Below, piece after piece: positions 35,856 to 49,104 of a DNA stretch of 64,000 bases; position 1 is the first letter of the stretch; each line of letters opens with the position of its first letter. This DNA is from Marsupella aquatica (Eukaryota > Marchantiophyta): NCBI GenBank assembly GCA_973895155.1, contig OZ316892.1, forward strand, positions 20,770,001 through 20,834,000, in the 5' to 3' direction. A model generated the notes under the pieces. The model made no database searches, had not been told where the DNA came from, and was given only the letters and a program-made list of their open reading frames with translations. A program made the position numbers and the translations under genes.

Positions 35856-37985
35856 TCAATCGCTTGATTGTTTGACTCGCGCCTATGGCTATTCCATTTC
35901 TGGGCTTGTCCACGGAGAAGCTACAATGAAGGCTTAGTAAGACTCATGACCGAGCTGGACACTGGGCGGTCATTTTGAAAGATTTGAGAAGTCTGTCGGT
36001 TTCCCAAAATGGACAAGATGCGACTGGTGGGCAAAGAATTTTCTCTCTACAGTAGTTTGGGTGCTCATAATGCATCCAACGGTCGCACGTCAGAATTACA
36101 AGCTTCACTAATCTTAAATTTCTCATCTTGAAGACATGCGCCTCGGATAATGCTTGGATCGTTTTGATTTTTGCTACAATGCACTTGACTACGGTTTCTG
36201 CTCCAGGCAACTTCAGCGTGCCAAGCTCATCATATATACAACTGTTCAATGGATGTGATCTGCCTGGGCCAAACTTACGTATACCCCGAGGATAATTATT
36301 GATAGAGCGCGCATGGAAGGTTGTCTCGTACACAGGAAGCATTACCTGGGCAGCAGGGATCTCATACTGCTATGAGCCAGTCCGATTGTTTAATCCTTCT
36401 ACTGGACAGTCAGCGTCTTTCAGAACCAGCTCCACAGTAGACAAAATACAAGGAAACAACTCCGCCGGAGTTACTACGACTGTTGATGGGATGACCTTCC
36501 TGATCAGTGCTAATAACACGAAGCGTGGCGACCCGGGAGAATTCTTGGGGCTGTCCTAATGTTCCAGGCACCACGCCTTACAAATCCATCGCTTTCGAAT
36601 TTGATACTTCCCGCAATGAGGACACCAATGTACATGACTTTAGTGACAACCATGTGAGCTTGGACTTTGCCAGCATTTCCTTTGCGGCTGCTGCAAATGC
36701 TTCTGACGTACAGGTAAATATATTGGGGAGATCTGTTGATGTAAACATCGATCTGGGTTTGTTTCTCGAGTTCATGTGGACTTGCTTCCAGGAAGTTCTA
36801 CATCGGAAGTTGGACCTTTGAATCTTACGGATTCAACTTCCAGCAACCTCGCTTGCAACAGGAGGGGGGTCGATCGGTAGGGTCGATCTAAATCAAGTGG
36901 AAGTCACTGGGCCTCATTGTGGCTGTCACTGTTGGAATACCTAGTTTTCTCCTCGTTTCTATTGTCCTTGCTCTCTTTGCATACCGGCGATGGACTCGAG
37001 GTAGACAATACCAGCGAGGGACTTGATCCAATACTAGGAATTCAGTCATGATGCAAATAGAGGGCGTGCCTGAAATATGCAGCTACAAGCAGTTCAGTGT
37101 TGCCACCAACAATTTCAGCGAGGAGTCAAAATTAGGGCAAGGAGGGTGTGGGCGTGTGTATTATGGGGTGTTGCAGTACTCTGGGATTTGAGCGGCAGTG
37201 AAGCAAATCAAGGCCGACTCCTCCAGGGGCGAGAAGGAGTTCATGGCAAAGGTGTCTATAATTAGTCAACTAAGGCATAGGAGTCTGATCCAGCTCATAG
37301 CTTGGTGTAAATGCATGCGTCGAGAGGCAAATAGTTGCTTGTGTATGACCTTATGCCAAATGGAAGTTTGGATAAGGTGTTGTTTGATTCAGCTGCCAAT
37401 CACTCGGTTTGCTTGTCTTGGGAGCAACGTTTCAACATAGTGGCCGGCACTGCTGCTGCTTTAAACTACTTACACTGCACCAAGGATGGAAGAGAAAGGT
37501 GATCCACAGAGACGTCTCAATCTAATGTGAGAAACGGATCAGATTTAATGGTAACATCTCGATCGGCAAAAAGATGAGTGTAAGGGCAGCAGACACAACT
37601 TTGGTTGCTGGAACCTATGGTTCCATGGCTCCAGAAGTAGCCGCTTCTGCAAAATTTACAGACAAATCCGATGTGTTTGCTTTTGGTGCTGAGGGTTTAG
37701 AGGTAGCATGTAAACGGAGAGCTTTGGCTGCAGACCCCCAGAAGATGAAGCGATACTGGTGGATTGGGTATGGCTAAAACTTAGGGAGTGTGGCCTCACG
37801 AGTACAGTTGATAAACGACTCGAAAACTATGATCCTGAATGGATGGAAGTGAATGATGTTGATTATTGGGCTACTCTGTTCTCATCCTAATACTTTGGAA
37901 CGATCATCTATGGGGCCGATTGTCCAGGTGTTAGCTGGGAATGTTCCTGTCCGGTCAATCCCACTCTTTAAGCCAAAATAATAGC
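35856..37985 (+). pseudogene. L-type lectin receptor kinase, full-length but decayed copy 2
   Basis: Order: 5' flank repeat; signal peptide and lectin start (VSAPGNFSVPSSSYIQLFNG, about 36195); legume-lectin beta strands (ISYCYEPVRLFNPSTG; after a frameshift near 36555, SIAFEFDTSRNEDTNVHDF with NHVSLDF). A transmembrane helix follows (36905-36990, LIVAVTVGIPSFLLVSIVLA, then RRW). The kinase has a glycine loop (LGQGGCGRVYYG), VKQIK lysine, IHRDV catalytic loop and AGTYGSMAPE activation segment. In-frame TGA at 37189-37191, several frameshifts, and the DFG region lost. Intact relatives are plasma-membrane receptors that sense extracellular signals; this copy is dead. Confidence 0.85.
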
Positions 37986-39558
37986 TTTCGTTGTAGGAAC
38001 AGACCGTGAGAGGGGCTTACTAGAAGACATATTAAATGGTTCAAAGTCTGGGAGCATCTCTAAATCTAGTCATATCTACATCAACATCTAGACTGACATC
38101 TTGGAACCCCTCCGACGCATATATCCGATGGGACCTTACAGTTGTTTCAAAGCGACTTCTTCCAGTTCTGACATCACATGTTGAGAGCACACTTGCTCAT
38201 TGATTTGCTAGAGGTTTGAAGTCTGCAATTGGTCAGCAACTCGGATGCTGATTCGTCACTGGAGTTGGAGTTGGAGTTGAACATATTCTTCTCAGGTGTG
38301 ACAGTTTTGTTCAACCGGTGCAGTAGGAAGGGAGGAGTGCAACTTCCTTGATGTCAAAAGCCCTCAAAGGACGAGCTGCTCCAGATAGTTATACAGAGCA
38401 TCGCCATCATCGAGAGTAAACGTGCGATCTCTCACATTACTGAGTGATCCCAGGAGGTCGGCTGAAGTATAGTTACATTGTGCTTGGATCTCGGTTTGGG
38501 CTAAGTCAGAAAGCATCATCTTCACAGGAAGACTAGACGAGCATCTCTGTAAAATGCATGATTTGTTGTACCATTTGTACGTGTGAATATTTTTAAAAAT
38601 CAATCTAGATGTGAGGGTCACTAGAGAAATACTGTGATTCACTCAATCGTTCTAGGACCTAGCAGGAATTATTCCAAATAAATGTATATGAGATAAATAA
38701 ATCATGTGGGTTTTCTTTTGCTGGATCATTTGTGTGGACAGTCATGGCCGTTTGATGACAGACTCTTTCTACTCACGGCCCTCGGCTACCCTAACCCTCG
38801 TGAATTTGTTCGTTTGTATGTCTATACATGGGGCAAAAAAGAGTATATCTATACATGAGGCATTCCCCTGCTGCTGCTGCACCACCTCCCCCCCCCAACT
38901 CCCCGCCCCCAAGGCACTGAACCCGTGTGCCAGCCTGGTTTGGGGATGCTGAAATTTGAGTGAGAAGTGACAAACACATTGACCGGAGTATATGAAAAGA
39001 ATATCTCAAAAAGCACATTGACTGGAGCATATGAAAAGAGTATGTCAAAATGCACGCTTTACACTCAGTAACTCGTCCCCACTTGGAGATGATGGACTGG
39101 AACCCTCACGCTCAGCCCCGTTTGGGATTACATCCCATTAATTATTACACCCTCTTGAGGATGGGCTACCCTACAACTTCACCCCCACGCGGCCACGCAC
39201 CATCGTGTGGGCTACGCAAACCCTATGGCTGTGTTTCGTCCTGTCCCCCCCCCCCACCCCGCCCTTTTGTGGCTTACCCCCCTTTCGTGACCCATTCCAG
39301 TTTTGGTGGAGCGAATCGTGGGTGGCCGTTTGGGGTTTTGGGGTCACCCTCGAACAGCCACAACGGAATCTGGCTCCCACTTCCACCCGCTTTTGACTGG
39401 TTGGGCGGTGGAGAGAGAATACCACCTGCACTAGACGGTGGAGAGAGAATCTCACCTGCACTAGACGTTGCACTCCTTGTGCTGCTGTTGTGTCCAATGT
39501 CCCATTCTTCTCCTTCGCGTCATCTCGTGCCCATGAGTTATTTTCTCATATTGCACCC
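37986..39558. other. Spacer
   Basis: No recognisable gene. Open frames at 38364-38642 (minus) and 39050-39562 (plus) lack known features. A 30-bp direct duplication GGTGGAGAGAGAAT(A/C)...CACCTGCACTAGACG occurs at about 39408 and 39438. Confidence 0.4.
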
Positions 39559-39897
39559 ATGAAGTGTGTAGCTTCGTGTTTTGCCCGTGTTTTGCCAATA
39601 ATTGCTATTGTCGAAGTCATTGCGTTGGTATGCTTCTTATGCTTTCTCTCTAGCTGCTCTGATTCATTTTCCACTGACTGCTCTAATGTCCCGATTGACC
39701 AGGAGGTAGATCTTTTCGATGTCTCGTGTAAAAGTTACCTCAATTCGTCTGCTTTCACTATGGTGATCATTTCTGCGTCTACAGTAGCACTCGGGGAAAG
39801 TTTGGTTGCCGAGAATGTCAACATGGCTAGAGGGTTGCAGATCTTTCTCAGCTGCCATCCTCCACAAAGTATTACACCGCGAATTTACAAGACATAA
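39559..39897 (+). CDS. Possible small secreted protein, 112 aa
   Basis: From ATG 39559 the frame begins MKCVASCFARVLPIIAIVEV and stays hydrophobic to about residue 32 (VCFLCFLSSC), as in a signal peptide or single membrane anchor. A roughly 80-residue tail contains four Cys. No known family. A longer version starting at 39490 exists, but its extra residues look random. May be fortuitous; no introns or neighbours support it. Confidence 0.2.
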   Translation: MKCVASCFARVLPIIAIVEVIALVCFLCFLSSCSDSFSTDCSNVPIDQEVDLFDVSCKSYLNSSAFTMVIISASTVALGESLVAENVNMARGLQIFLSCHPPQSITPRIYKT

Positions 39898-40851
39898 CTC
39901 CTATTCAATAGGTGGGCTCCAAAAATGCAACAAGCCTGGTCTCGTGGGGAAATCAACTCTGTCTGGAATTGAGTCTAGTGTTTAGTGGCAGCTAGAGGCC
40001 ACGTTGCAAAGAGGAAAGCAAGATTGTAATTAGTTGCTAAACAGCAGCAGCGAATCCCTCTGACATTTCCACTGGAGTATATCAATGTATAATTATGCCA
40101 CCTGATTCAGGGATTCACTCCACTTTCATTTGCTTCGTCTTTTCATGTTTGACTATCTCATTCATCACATTTAAACGATTCTCTCTGTCCCTCTACCCAC
40201 GTTCCCCGGTCACCTCAAGCGATTCTGGAAAGATAATTCCCTTTGGGGTTATGCCTGACTGAGATCTCTCTGTGTGTACCCTCCTGCGTCTCCGTAAAGC
40301 ACTTAAATTACAGAGTGAAAAATCACGAAGGGCATTAAGTACTCATTGGCTATTTCCATTTACAATAACCCATTTTGTGTTTACAGGTACTGTTGTTGGT
40401 GACTGACTACACAGAACCCTCCCGTGTTACGCCAATCGACGGGCCTTGTAACTCCACGAAGGAGCCACATAATTTCTGAAGTATATTTGCCGAAAAAAGA
40501 TTGCATTCACTCGATCATCTCTCACCCTCCATTTCCATGACTAGGAACTTGCCGCCAATAAACACTTATACAACAACCGGGTGACAGCGACATCCAGCCT
40601 TAGTGATAAACAAGGTGGCCTTAGTGATCAACAAGGTGTTGAATGCAGTGAACTGTTTTATTTACCCCTTGAACTCTCGGACAGAATAGTTATATGACAT
40701 GAGAGGAAAGATCGAAACCTCGTCAAAATTGAGTTCAATAGATTTGTATAAACAGAGATAAAACTTCTCTGATCATCAATCCACGTACATCCTCGTGTCG
40801 TTAAATTGCAGAGAACTGACAAGAGTGTATGCGTCAAAGTGCATGCCCATT
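39898..40851. other. Spacer
   Basis: Nothing recognised. The phrase (C)CTTAGTGAT(A/C)AACAAGGTG is duplicated at about 40600 and 40619. Confidence 0.4.
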
Positions 40852-40987
40852 TGTGACTAAAGCATACGCGCTCAAACATAGGAAAAATACAAATGCACAA
40901 TGCAGTGAATAGAATGAGAGGAGACCCTCAAGTAGAGGCGCTCCATCTGAGAAAAAACAAAAGGCGCAGTAGCAGCCCAAGCGATCA
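40852..40987. repeat. 136-bp dispersed repeat, copy A
   Basis: TGTGACTAAAGCATACGCGC through AGCAGCCCAAGCGATCA. Copy B at 57283-57438 is almost identical apart from a 20-bp tandem insertion. Confidence 0.9.
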
Positions 40988-41255
40988 GCACAAACAGGTG
41001 GCTAGCACAAACAGGTGGCGCGGCTGCCAGTACACAAAGGGCTGGCCGCGTCCCGCTTGTCACAGTCAAGACGTTAGGCGCTGCAGGTAGATTTAATTCA
41101 AATCCTTAAACTAGATCATCGCTGTTTGATGCTGATTGAATTTAAATTTGACTAGTCTGAGTCTGAGGCTAATATTCTATCTGACATGTAAAGCTAGTCC
41201 TAATATTAAGATCTTACTGTCACTAGTCTGAATGTCGGGAATCAGTATGAGTCAT

Positions 41256-44200
41256 TCACAGTGAGACACCCCCGGATTCTCGATCATTTGGGCTGGCAGG
41301 TAACAGCTTGAGACCAAGAAGATCAACAAAATGTCGAAAGTTGATCCCAACAAGAGGCTTAATAAGACCATCGGCTGGCATGTCCTGTGTGGAAAGATAT
41401 TGAATAATACCAATTCCTGACTGAACTTGCTCACGAACAAAATGATACGGAACATCAATGTGTTTGGTCCTGAAGTGATGAGCAGGATTGAACGTAAGTG
41501 AAATGGCAGGCTTGTTGTCACCATAGATGACAACCCTGTGAGAATCTGGAGCATTGTAATGAAGCTCATGAAGTAGTCGGCGAAGCCAGATGGCCTCCTT
41601 CGTGGCAATAGAGTAAGCAATATATTCAGTACTCTCAGTAGACGAAGTGGCAGTAATGGGTTGCTTGCGTGATTTCCATGAAATGGGACCATTCACAAAC
41701 TTGAAAAGATATCCACTAGTGGATTTGCAGTCGGGAGTGTCAGCATAAGATGAGTCAGAATAGCCAACAAGACCAAGAGAATGAATTTCAAGTCCATCAT
41801 AGTTTGATGGTTGAAATCTGATGCCCAGATGCGTGGTGCCACAAAGATAGATGTACACTCGACGTAGACAACTCTCATGTTCCGGGGATGGATTATGTGC
41901 AAACTGGCCAAGCCGACTACAACATTCTGATAGATCTGGTCTGGTCCAGACTGCTGCAGACATTATGGACCCAAGCATGGCCTGGTAGAGCTGGCGTTGA
42001 TCATGTGTGGCGACGTCCGAGTTTGGAAGAAGTTGATCTCTATCAGCAGCAGGTGATGGAGCTGGGCAAGAATCCTGCAAGTGAAACTTCTATAGAATCT
42101 TTAGAATGTAGCGATGCTGAGTGATGTAGAGAGTCCGCTCCAAACGATTCCTGGTGATTGACATTCCTAGGTACTCCTCAAGGTCACCTCGATCACGGAC
42201 TTCATATTCACTGGAGATTATAGCTTTGATGCGCTGGATTCCACAAAGATCTTTAGAGACAATAATAATATCATCCACCCAAAGGATGAGAAGTTCACCC
42301 TCATCATTTTGGAGTACACATGGATCCGATGGTAGTGGGAGGAAGCCATGTTGAATGAGATATTTCGTGGTTCATAGTATGATACCAAAGATGATTGGCT
42401 TGTTTCAGACCATACAAGGCTCGCAAAAGTAGCCAGACAAGGAGTTGGCCAAGTGCATCGTAAGTCTCATATCCAGGAGGAGGGCGGATGTAGATTGCTG
42501 ACGATAGATCCATGAGACTATTCAGAAAAGCTGTAACTATGTCAACTGAGTGAGCTTCAAGACCTTTGGCCGCTATTAGTGCCATGATTGTACGAAAGGT
42601 TTCTGGCTGGACAACTGTGGCAAAGGTATCCTGATAGTCAATGCCAGGGCGTTGCTTGTCTCCTCGGGCAACAAGTCGTGCTTTGTAGATCCCATCACGT
42701 TTGATATTATACACCCATTTTGAAGGTAGTAATCGAGCACCAACTGGAAGTGGTACAAGTCGGGCAACATTGAGCTTGCGAAGTTGGTGGAGCTCCAGCA
42801 TCTCCGCTTCCTTCCATTTGGAAGAGTCAGGTCGCTGCATGGCTTCTTTGTGATGACGTGGTGGATCTGTCAACGTGAGTGAGAAGAGAGCCGCCGAGTA
42901 GTTGTAGAGAAGCGTTGGTGGTAGAGAAGTGAGGACCTGATTGATGCCATCATCCAATTGAGAAGGTGGAACTCCTTTGTTGAGACGTGATGATCTTCGG
43001 AGTGGAGTGGGAATGACAGCTGCAATGTCAGCTTGAATTTCTCCTTCAGTGTGATATCCCAAGGGGGGAGGGATCACTGGCGCATTAGCAGGGCAAGCGA
43101 CTGCATCAACTGATGACGTCAAATCATCAGTGGAGGTGGTCATCGTGGTGTCATCATGTTGACTGCCAGTACAAATTGTGGTGGATGTTTGCTCAGCATC
43201 CACACGGAACAATCAGAGGGGATAGTCGATAGCTGTGGGACTGGTGCTGAGAAGATAGCCACTACATCATCGGTGCTAGACGTAGCAGTGCGAGACAACG
43301 TGTCGCTGCTATTGATGGCAGAGGTTCGTGGAGTCTCATCAAACTGTACATATGCAGAGTGAACAATCTCATTAGTAGTTGGAAACCAGATTTTGTAGTT
43401 GAGACCATCAGCATATCCAACAAGGAAGCCCTTCCTAGCACGTGCCATAAATTTATCTCCACGAGCACGTTTCTCAGGTGGAATGTGGACATAGGCAGTT
43501 GCACCATAGGACTGGAGACGAGTAATGTTGGTCTGCTGTGGTCGTCCTATTGCCTGGTGGAGACGTGCTTGAGGTGTGGAGCTCGCTGGATTAACAGCAG
43601 TCGGTGATCTATTGGCAATGTAGACAGCAGTTGTAATTGCCTCAGGCCAAAGATGTTTTGGAAGGTGAGCATCAATAATCATTGCACAAGCTTTCTGAGT
43701 GATGACACCAATAGATCGTTCAGCAATTCCATTCTGCTCATGATGATAGGGAGCCGAAGGTACATGTTTGCATCCTTGGGATGCCAAGAAGTCAGTAAGT
43801 CGTCGACCTCCAAATTCAGTACCATTGTCAATGTGGAGTTCAGAGATGGTGGAGTGATACTGATTGACAATGGAGAAAAAGAAATGTTGGATGGCAGTGA
43901 ATGCTTGACTTTTAGTTGAAAGGCAAACAACCCAACGATAGCGGGAGAAATCGTAAGATAAGGAAGTAATGCTTGTTTCCTATGCCAGACGTAGAGAGTG
44001 GTCCACATGTATCAAGATGAATAATCTGAAATGGACTAAGAGCTCGTGAGTGAGGAATGCGACAAATGATTTTACTGGACTTGGCAAGAGAGCATGCTTC
44101 ACATGGCGTAAAAAGAGACGAAGATGATAGCGAGAGCCCTTCTTGTTTGAGTAGTTGTCGAATGCCATCAACATGAAGATGTGCAAGTCGTCTGTGGAGA

Positions 44201-45568
44201 ATGTTGAGATCAAGAATAGCTGATGGTACCACCACTGCATAATGCTCGGCTAGGGCCGGTATGCGGACATTGAGTAGTTTCAATCCATTTTGCTTAGTGA
44301 CCACAGCAAACTCAGTGCTAGTCGGAAGATGAATGAACTGCTGCAATTCACTGCGCCAACTGATGTTGTGTTGTTCCAGAACATCTTCAGAGATGGTGTT
44401 GAGGAAGCTCGTTGGTGTGGATCGAACACTAGCCAGCAACACCACCAGAGCGTTGGATTAGAAGATGAATAGACCCTTTCCCAGGGGAAGTAACCGAGCC
44501 ATTCCCAGTATTGATTGGTAGGGGATCATCAATGTAGTCAGCAAAGAGACTTCGGTTGTTGCAGAAATGATGACTAGCACCCGAGTCAACAATCCATAGA
44601 TTGGCAGAGGACTTGTTCTGCATATGATTGGTCGCATCATGACCAAATTGAGCATAATAGCTTGAAAAAATGTCACAATCAATCTCCTTGGTGGATGTCG
44701 AGGCTACTTGCGCCTGTACATGATTGAGATGTTGAGCAGGAGTACTGCTTCGATCTTGTATTCTCTACAAGACTGCAGGATTCGGCTGCCAATGGTCAGG
44801 ACGTAAATTGACATGCTCGTAGAAGCAGCGGTCTGCACCATGACTAGGAAGTTGACAAGTGGTGCAGACATCTAGTCTGCCCGGCTTGAGACGCTTGTTC
44901 CTAGGAGTCACAGCAGGAACTCGATTGGTGAGGACTTGAAGCGCAGCACGTTCACATCTCCTACGGGATTCATCAACCACTTCGTTAATGGGAGCACTGA
45001 GAGTGGGAAGATTCTTAGGATCACGTCTCATCTGGTCACGTTTATTTGCCGTCCAGTGCTCAAAGTGAGTGTCAAGAATGGTGACGAAGTGAAGAACTTG
45101 AATCTTTTCTTGAGTGACAATCCCGCCAGCAGTGCATTTATCAACAGCAGCACAAAATGTGGCACAAAACTCTTCAATCTCTTCGCCTTCATATTTGCAG
45201 TGGACAAAATTAGCCCAGATATCCTGCAAATGAATCAATCCGTCAGCCTCATACGTAGCAATTAGCTTTTCCCAGCAATCCTTGGCTAAGGAAATGTCAG
45301 CAAGTGTTTGTTGAATGTGAGGTCTACAGGATGAAAGAATAATATTGCGAGCTTGTGCAGCTCGGGAGTGAAAAACTTCTGAACGCTCAGCAAATTGATA
45401 GTCCTTTTCAGTAGGATCTCTAGTCGGTTGAGTCGCAGTCCCATCGACAAACTTCCAGGCACTGGAGGCTTTGAGTGTGGAAGTACACAGTAGCTTCCAT
45501 GCGGGAAAATTGAGACTACCTTCTAGCATAGGTATGAGATGGTTGTTGTAGCCTACGGAGGTACTCAT
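41256..45568 (-). mobile_element. Second Copia element, coding region only, decayed (Copia-2)
   Basis: Minus strand. Gag begins at ATG 45568 (MSTSVGYNNH) and reaches a CTTCQLPSHGADRC knuckle; TAG 44765-44767 interrupts the frame, which continues to protease WIVDSGASHHF. Frameshifts near 44430 and 43900 split integrase (HLDTCGPL; LHIDNGTEFGG; QNGIAERS). RT reads WVYNIKRDGIYKARLVARG, ALYGLKQ and LWVDD, and after TAG 42090-42092 comes RNase H (GYSDSSYADTPDCKSTSGY, KHIDVPYHFV) ending at 41256 beside a G-rich PPT-like tract (41262-41272). A different lineage from Copia-1. No LTR pair, PBS or target duplication was found, so the ends have been lost or are too diverged to see. Confidence 0.88.
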
Positions 45569-48499
45569 CGAGAAGTTGGAAAAATATGTCAACAACAAAG
45601 CGAGAATACGAGTCAATGTATCGATGCAAGTAAAGCAAATGTACGTGAGAACACTATGGTAGAGCATGATGAGTAAAATGTTTTCGGCCCATAACACAGG
45701 GCAACTTTTGTGGTTTACACCCAAGTTCTCAAAAAAATGCACTCAAAGGTGTCATTCAGAGGTGTTAAAAAGATTATGCACTTCACAATGTTCTGGCGAT
45801 CAACTTTACACCTAACTCTTTCCTGGTTTATCCCCAATGAACTTGAAAAAATGCACCATAAGCCACCGACTGGAGGTCTAGAGATAAATGCACTTGTAGA
45901 TGGTGTGAAAATTGAATTTATACTGAAATCAAAGTGCAATTATCACTCGTAGATATTGTGCAATGTAACCAGCTTTTGTCCTCCACATTCAAAGTGCAAA
46001 TTGCTCGACAGAGATAGATCTAGTGCATACTTATCATTGACCACATTCTATGTACTGTGCGTATGTAACAGAAGAATAAAGTAAGGCAAAACAACAGAGA
46101 TTTTACTTCACTCGATCGATCTGTATCAAAGTAGTGATAGGTTGAAATCTAACGAGAGATCTATGTACAAGATATGGAGCAGATTGACCAGCATAGTTCA
46201 AGTTTGAAATTCTATCACGCTTTCGACAGAATCAAACTGTCATGTGGAATCTGAAAATTCTTATACGCAAATATCGAAGGTTTCGCAAGCAATATAAGCG
46301 AAAAGAAATTGGCATAAGTTTACAAGAAATTGAACCCGAGTCAGGCTGATTGCCACCCGCTTGACGCTATCAATCGAAACCATTGCACTGAAGTAGCAGC
46401 AGCCGAAGACTGGTCGCAGATTGAGCAATGAAGATTTCCGCAGCGATGGGTGACCATGAGCTGCTGCGGCACTCATCGAAGCCAATCAGATTTAAATTCT
46501 AAACAAATTAATTCATTTCTGTTATTGAAAACAATTCAAGACATTCAGTTGAGATCTCTCCAAGCATTCTCTTGCGAGAGTAATTGACATACCTCTCTGT
46601 TTTCTTCTTCTGCGAAATCTGTTTTGGCAGACAACAGCGTCCCTCCTCCCTCTCGCAGTCGTCTTCGTCTTCACTGATAAACAAGACTTGTCGTAAGTTA
46701 TGGCGTGCAGAGCAGCAGTAGTACCCCAACTCATAAGCCCGATCACCTCTGTATAGATTACGAGGTCCATAGTTTGATCCATAGTTATTGTGCTGGTTCT
46801 AACACCCTTAGCTCCTCCCGCTCTCTGCATCCCCGGTGACTCGTTAGATTTTGTGCCCTCGTTTTACCTAGCCTGACTGGTCTCCTGAGTCGATTGAAGG
46901 AGCGCATGAGCTGAGTGACACAGAAATTTCTAGAGAGGCACGGATGAGGAGAGTGGGATTTTTTTGCCTCCCGCCCAATCTTTCCCATCACATGAAATCA
47001 AATTTTGGATTGACAAGTACAGAGAGCGATGTCCTACCGCCAAACCTTTTCAAACTGCTACCATGGGTTTTTCCCTCCTCCCAAGGGGAATGCTTGATGG
47101 GACCCCTGGCTAGCTGGAAAATCTGGCCTGATGGGTCTTCTTAGAGGTTAGAGATGTGAGAATTGTCGTACTCCAATGTAGAACTGGGACCCAGTACATT
47201 TTAAACTATGACCAAATGTCAATGTGGTGAAGATGAACCACACACTTTTGCTAACCAGACGATCAACCGCTGAAAGTGTAGGGTCAGCCAACATTTCAAT
47301 CTGTAGTAAATTCAAGCACAAAGTGAAGACAAATATAGTAAATGGCTTTCCAAAGAAATAGTCACGTGCTACACGAGAAAAGACTCGATCAAAATTTGTC
47401 ATGAGGTCTTACACGCTATGTGGTGGGTTAGATGAGTCTGGCCATCTGGTGTGAACCTGTTGTGAATTAAGCACTTCAGGTAGCTTACCACAACAACTTA
47501 GGCTAGCAATTCTATTTCTGCAAAGTTCCAATTGTGCAATGCCATTATACCAACAAAATTTAGAAACTGTGTAATCTTCATGAGCAAGGTGTAGCAAACA
47601 GCCATTTTTTGTTATTTTTAAAAATTGCCGAGGTGACAACTAGCTCTGGAAGGAGGGCAGGTACTTCATGATCTGAAAGGCATTTAGCATAGTTATTCAC
47701 TATGGATAGGTAGTTGTAAAGTACTTTATGGTAACCCCTTGAGTTGCCCACAATGGATGCAATGGTGGCGAGTGGCAGGGATGTTTTGCATATTAAGCCC
47801 AAGCATCATTTGCCAGCCCAATCTTAATTAAGGTAGGTTCTTGGCAAATATTTGCCCACAAAAAGTCATGGGACTAGCAATGCTACAGACCAGACAAATA
47901 TTTGCATGCACCTGTATTACATATGTACCTGCCAATTGTTTTGCTAGTTTGGTCCACCAGTTCATCTCACTAAGTTGGTAAGTGTCAAGTGAAGACAGCC
48001 TTGATGTTGTCTTCCAAAAGGAATTTACCTTGCCCAAACAGGTTCTTTGATCATAAAGTCTAAGAGCCCCAAAATTGTGCTAAGTGGACCACATGCAAGC
48101 AACATCCATGTTGTCTTCCAGAAAATAAGGCTTTTGGCCATTTACCCCTACCTCCACTTTTGCCTCTACCTCATAAATGCTCACTCTCTGCCTCGTCCAC
48201 CGTCTGCCTCCACCGAAATTAACCCACAAAAACTAGGAAGTCTGGATATACTTGTTTACATCATTCAGTTTCCATACTTGTAACTTGCCGGGCCTTAACA
48301 TTCAAAAACCAATTAAATAAAGGCATATTTAATTTGTTGGGTGTGCAACAGTCTTAATAATTTGTACATTCTATATGTATAAGATTGCAGGACTTGAACA
48401 AAACAAAACAAAATAAAACAAAACAAATTAACAAACAACAAACATACAAACCTACAAACTCTTTATCCTTGTTTCTTACTCCAAATTCTTTGATTCCCC
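45569..48499. other. Spacer
   Basis: AT-rich with no convincing gene. Minus-strand frames at 46485-46261 and 46830-46508 overlap in different frames and resemble nothing known. 45700-45950 and 57030-57230 both contain several GTGCATT/TGCACTC phrases, too short to call homology. No Copia-2 LTR detected here. Confidence 0.4.
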
Positions 48500-48985
48500 C
48501 TATGCTCTATAAGACACAGGTTAGCAGCCAGCATCCGAGCCCATTCTGTTCTCGGGTAGTCCAGAGCCTTTATAAACCACTAGGTCAACAAAGCGTCAGA
48601 ATGGCTTTTAAAGTCTCTAAACCCCAGCCCACCGTCAACCTTTGGTCTAGCCATCTTTTCCCAAGCAACCAAAGGAATTCTTTTCCCACCAGCCGGGTTA
48701 AATCCCCACAGAAAATCTTGACAGAGTGCAATCAGTTTCTTCGCTAGCCCATCCAATGCTTTCATGTACATAACATGATAGATAGGTATTGCCATTAGCA
48801 CATGTTTCACCAGTAAAGTCCGGCCAGTGAAAGACAACAATTTATTGGACCAGGATGATAGGCGAGCAGCAATCTTATCCAGGCAGAAACCGTGCAAAAT
48901 TTCAACTGTCAGCCCAACCCCAAATGGAGCCCCCAAATATTTCTGCACTTCCCCTGGCTTACTAATTTTGCATCCAGTAGTAATT
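48500..48985 (-). mobile_element. LINE ORF2 fragment (reverse transcriptase C-terminal part)
   Basis: On the minus strand GEVQKYLGAPFGVGLT, then LSSWSNKLLSFTGRTLLVKH, IPIYHVMYMKALDG, DFLWGF, LVAWEKMARPK and GGLGFRDF follow the normal order of plant L1-type RT. A frameshift near 48580 leads on to WFIKALDYPRTEWARML. Truncated at both ends. Confidence 0.85.
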
Positions 48986-49104
48986 TTGCATCGCGTGAAA
49001 ACTGTTATTGACTATTCTTTATCCGGTGACTAAGTTTATTGGACCAACATCCAAGAACCTTTGACTTTGCGTAGGTACAACAAGTTTAGGGTGTCCATTA
49101 GGCT

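Noticed and set aside
39050-39562. 170-codon plus-strand ORF
   Set aside because: Low-complexity proline/serine reading through C runs and a 30-bp duplication, with an open minus frame opposite.
40600-46500. LTR pair for Copia-2
   Set aside because: Compared the flanks on both sides by eye and found no shared segment beyond short AT-rich words.
46261-46830. Minus-strand frames resembling a transit peptide (MASMSAAAAHG) and a basic protein
   Set aside because: Frames overlap without a consistent gene model, and no splice sites or known motifs support them.
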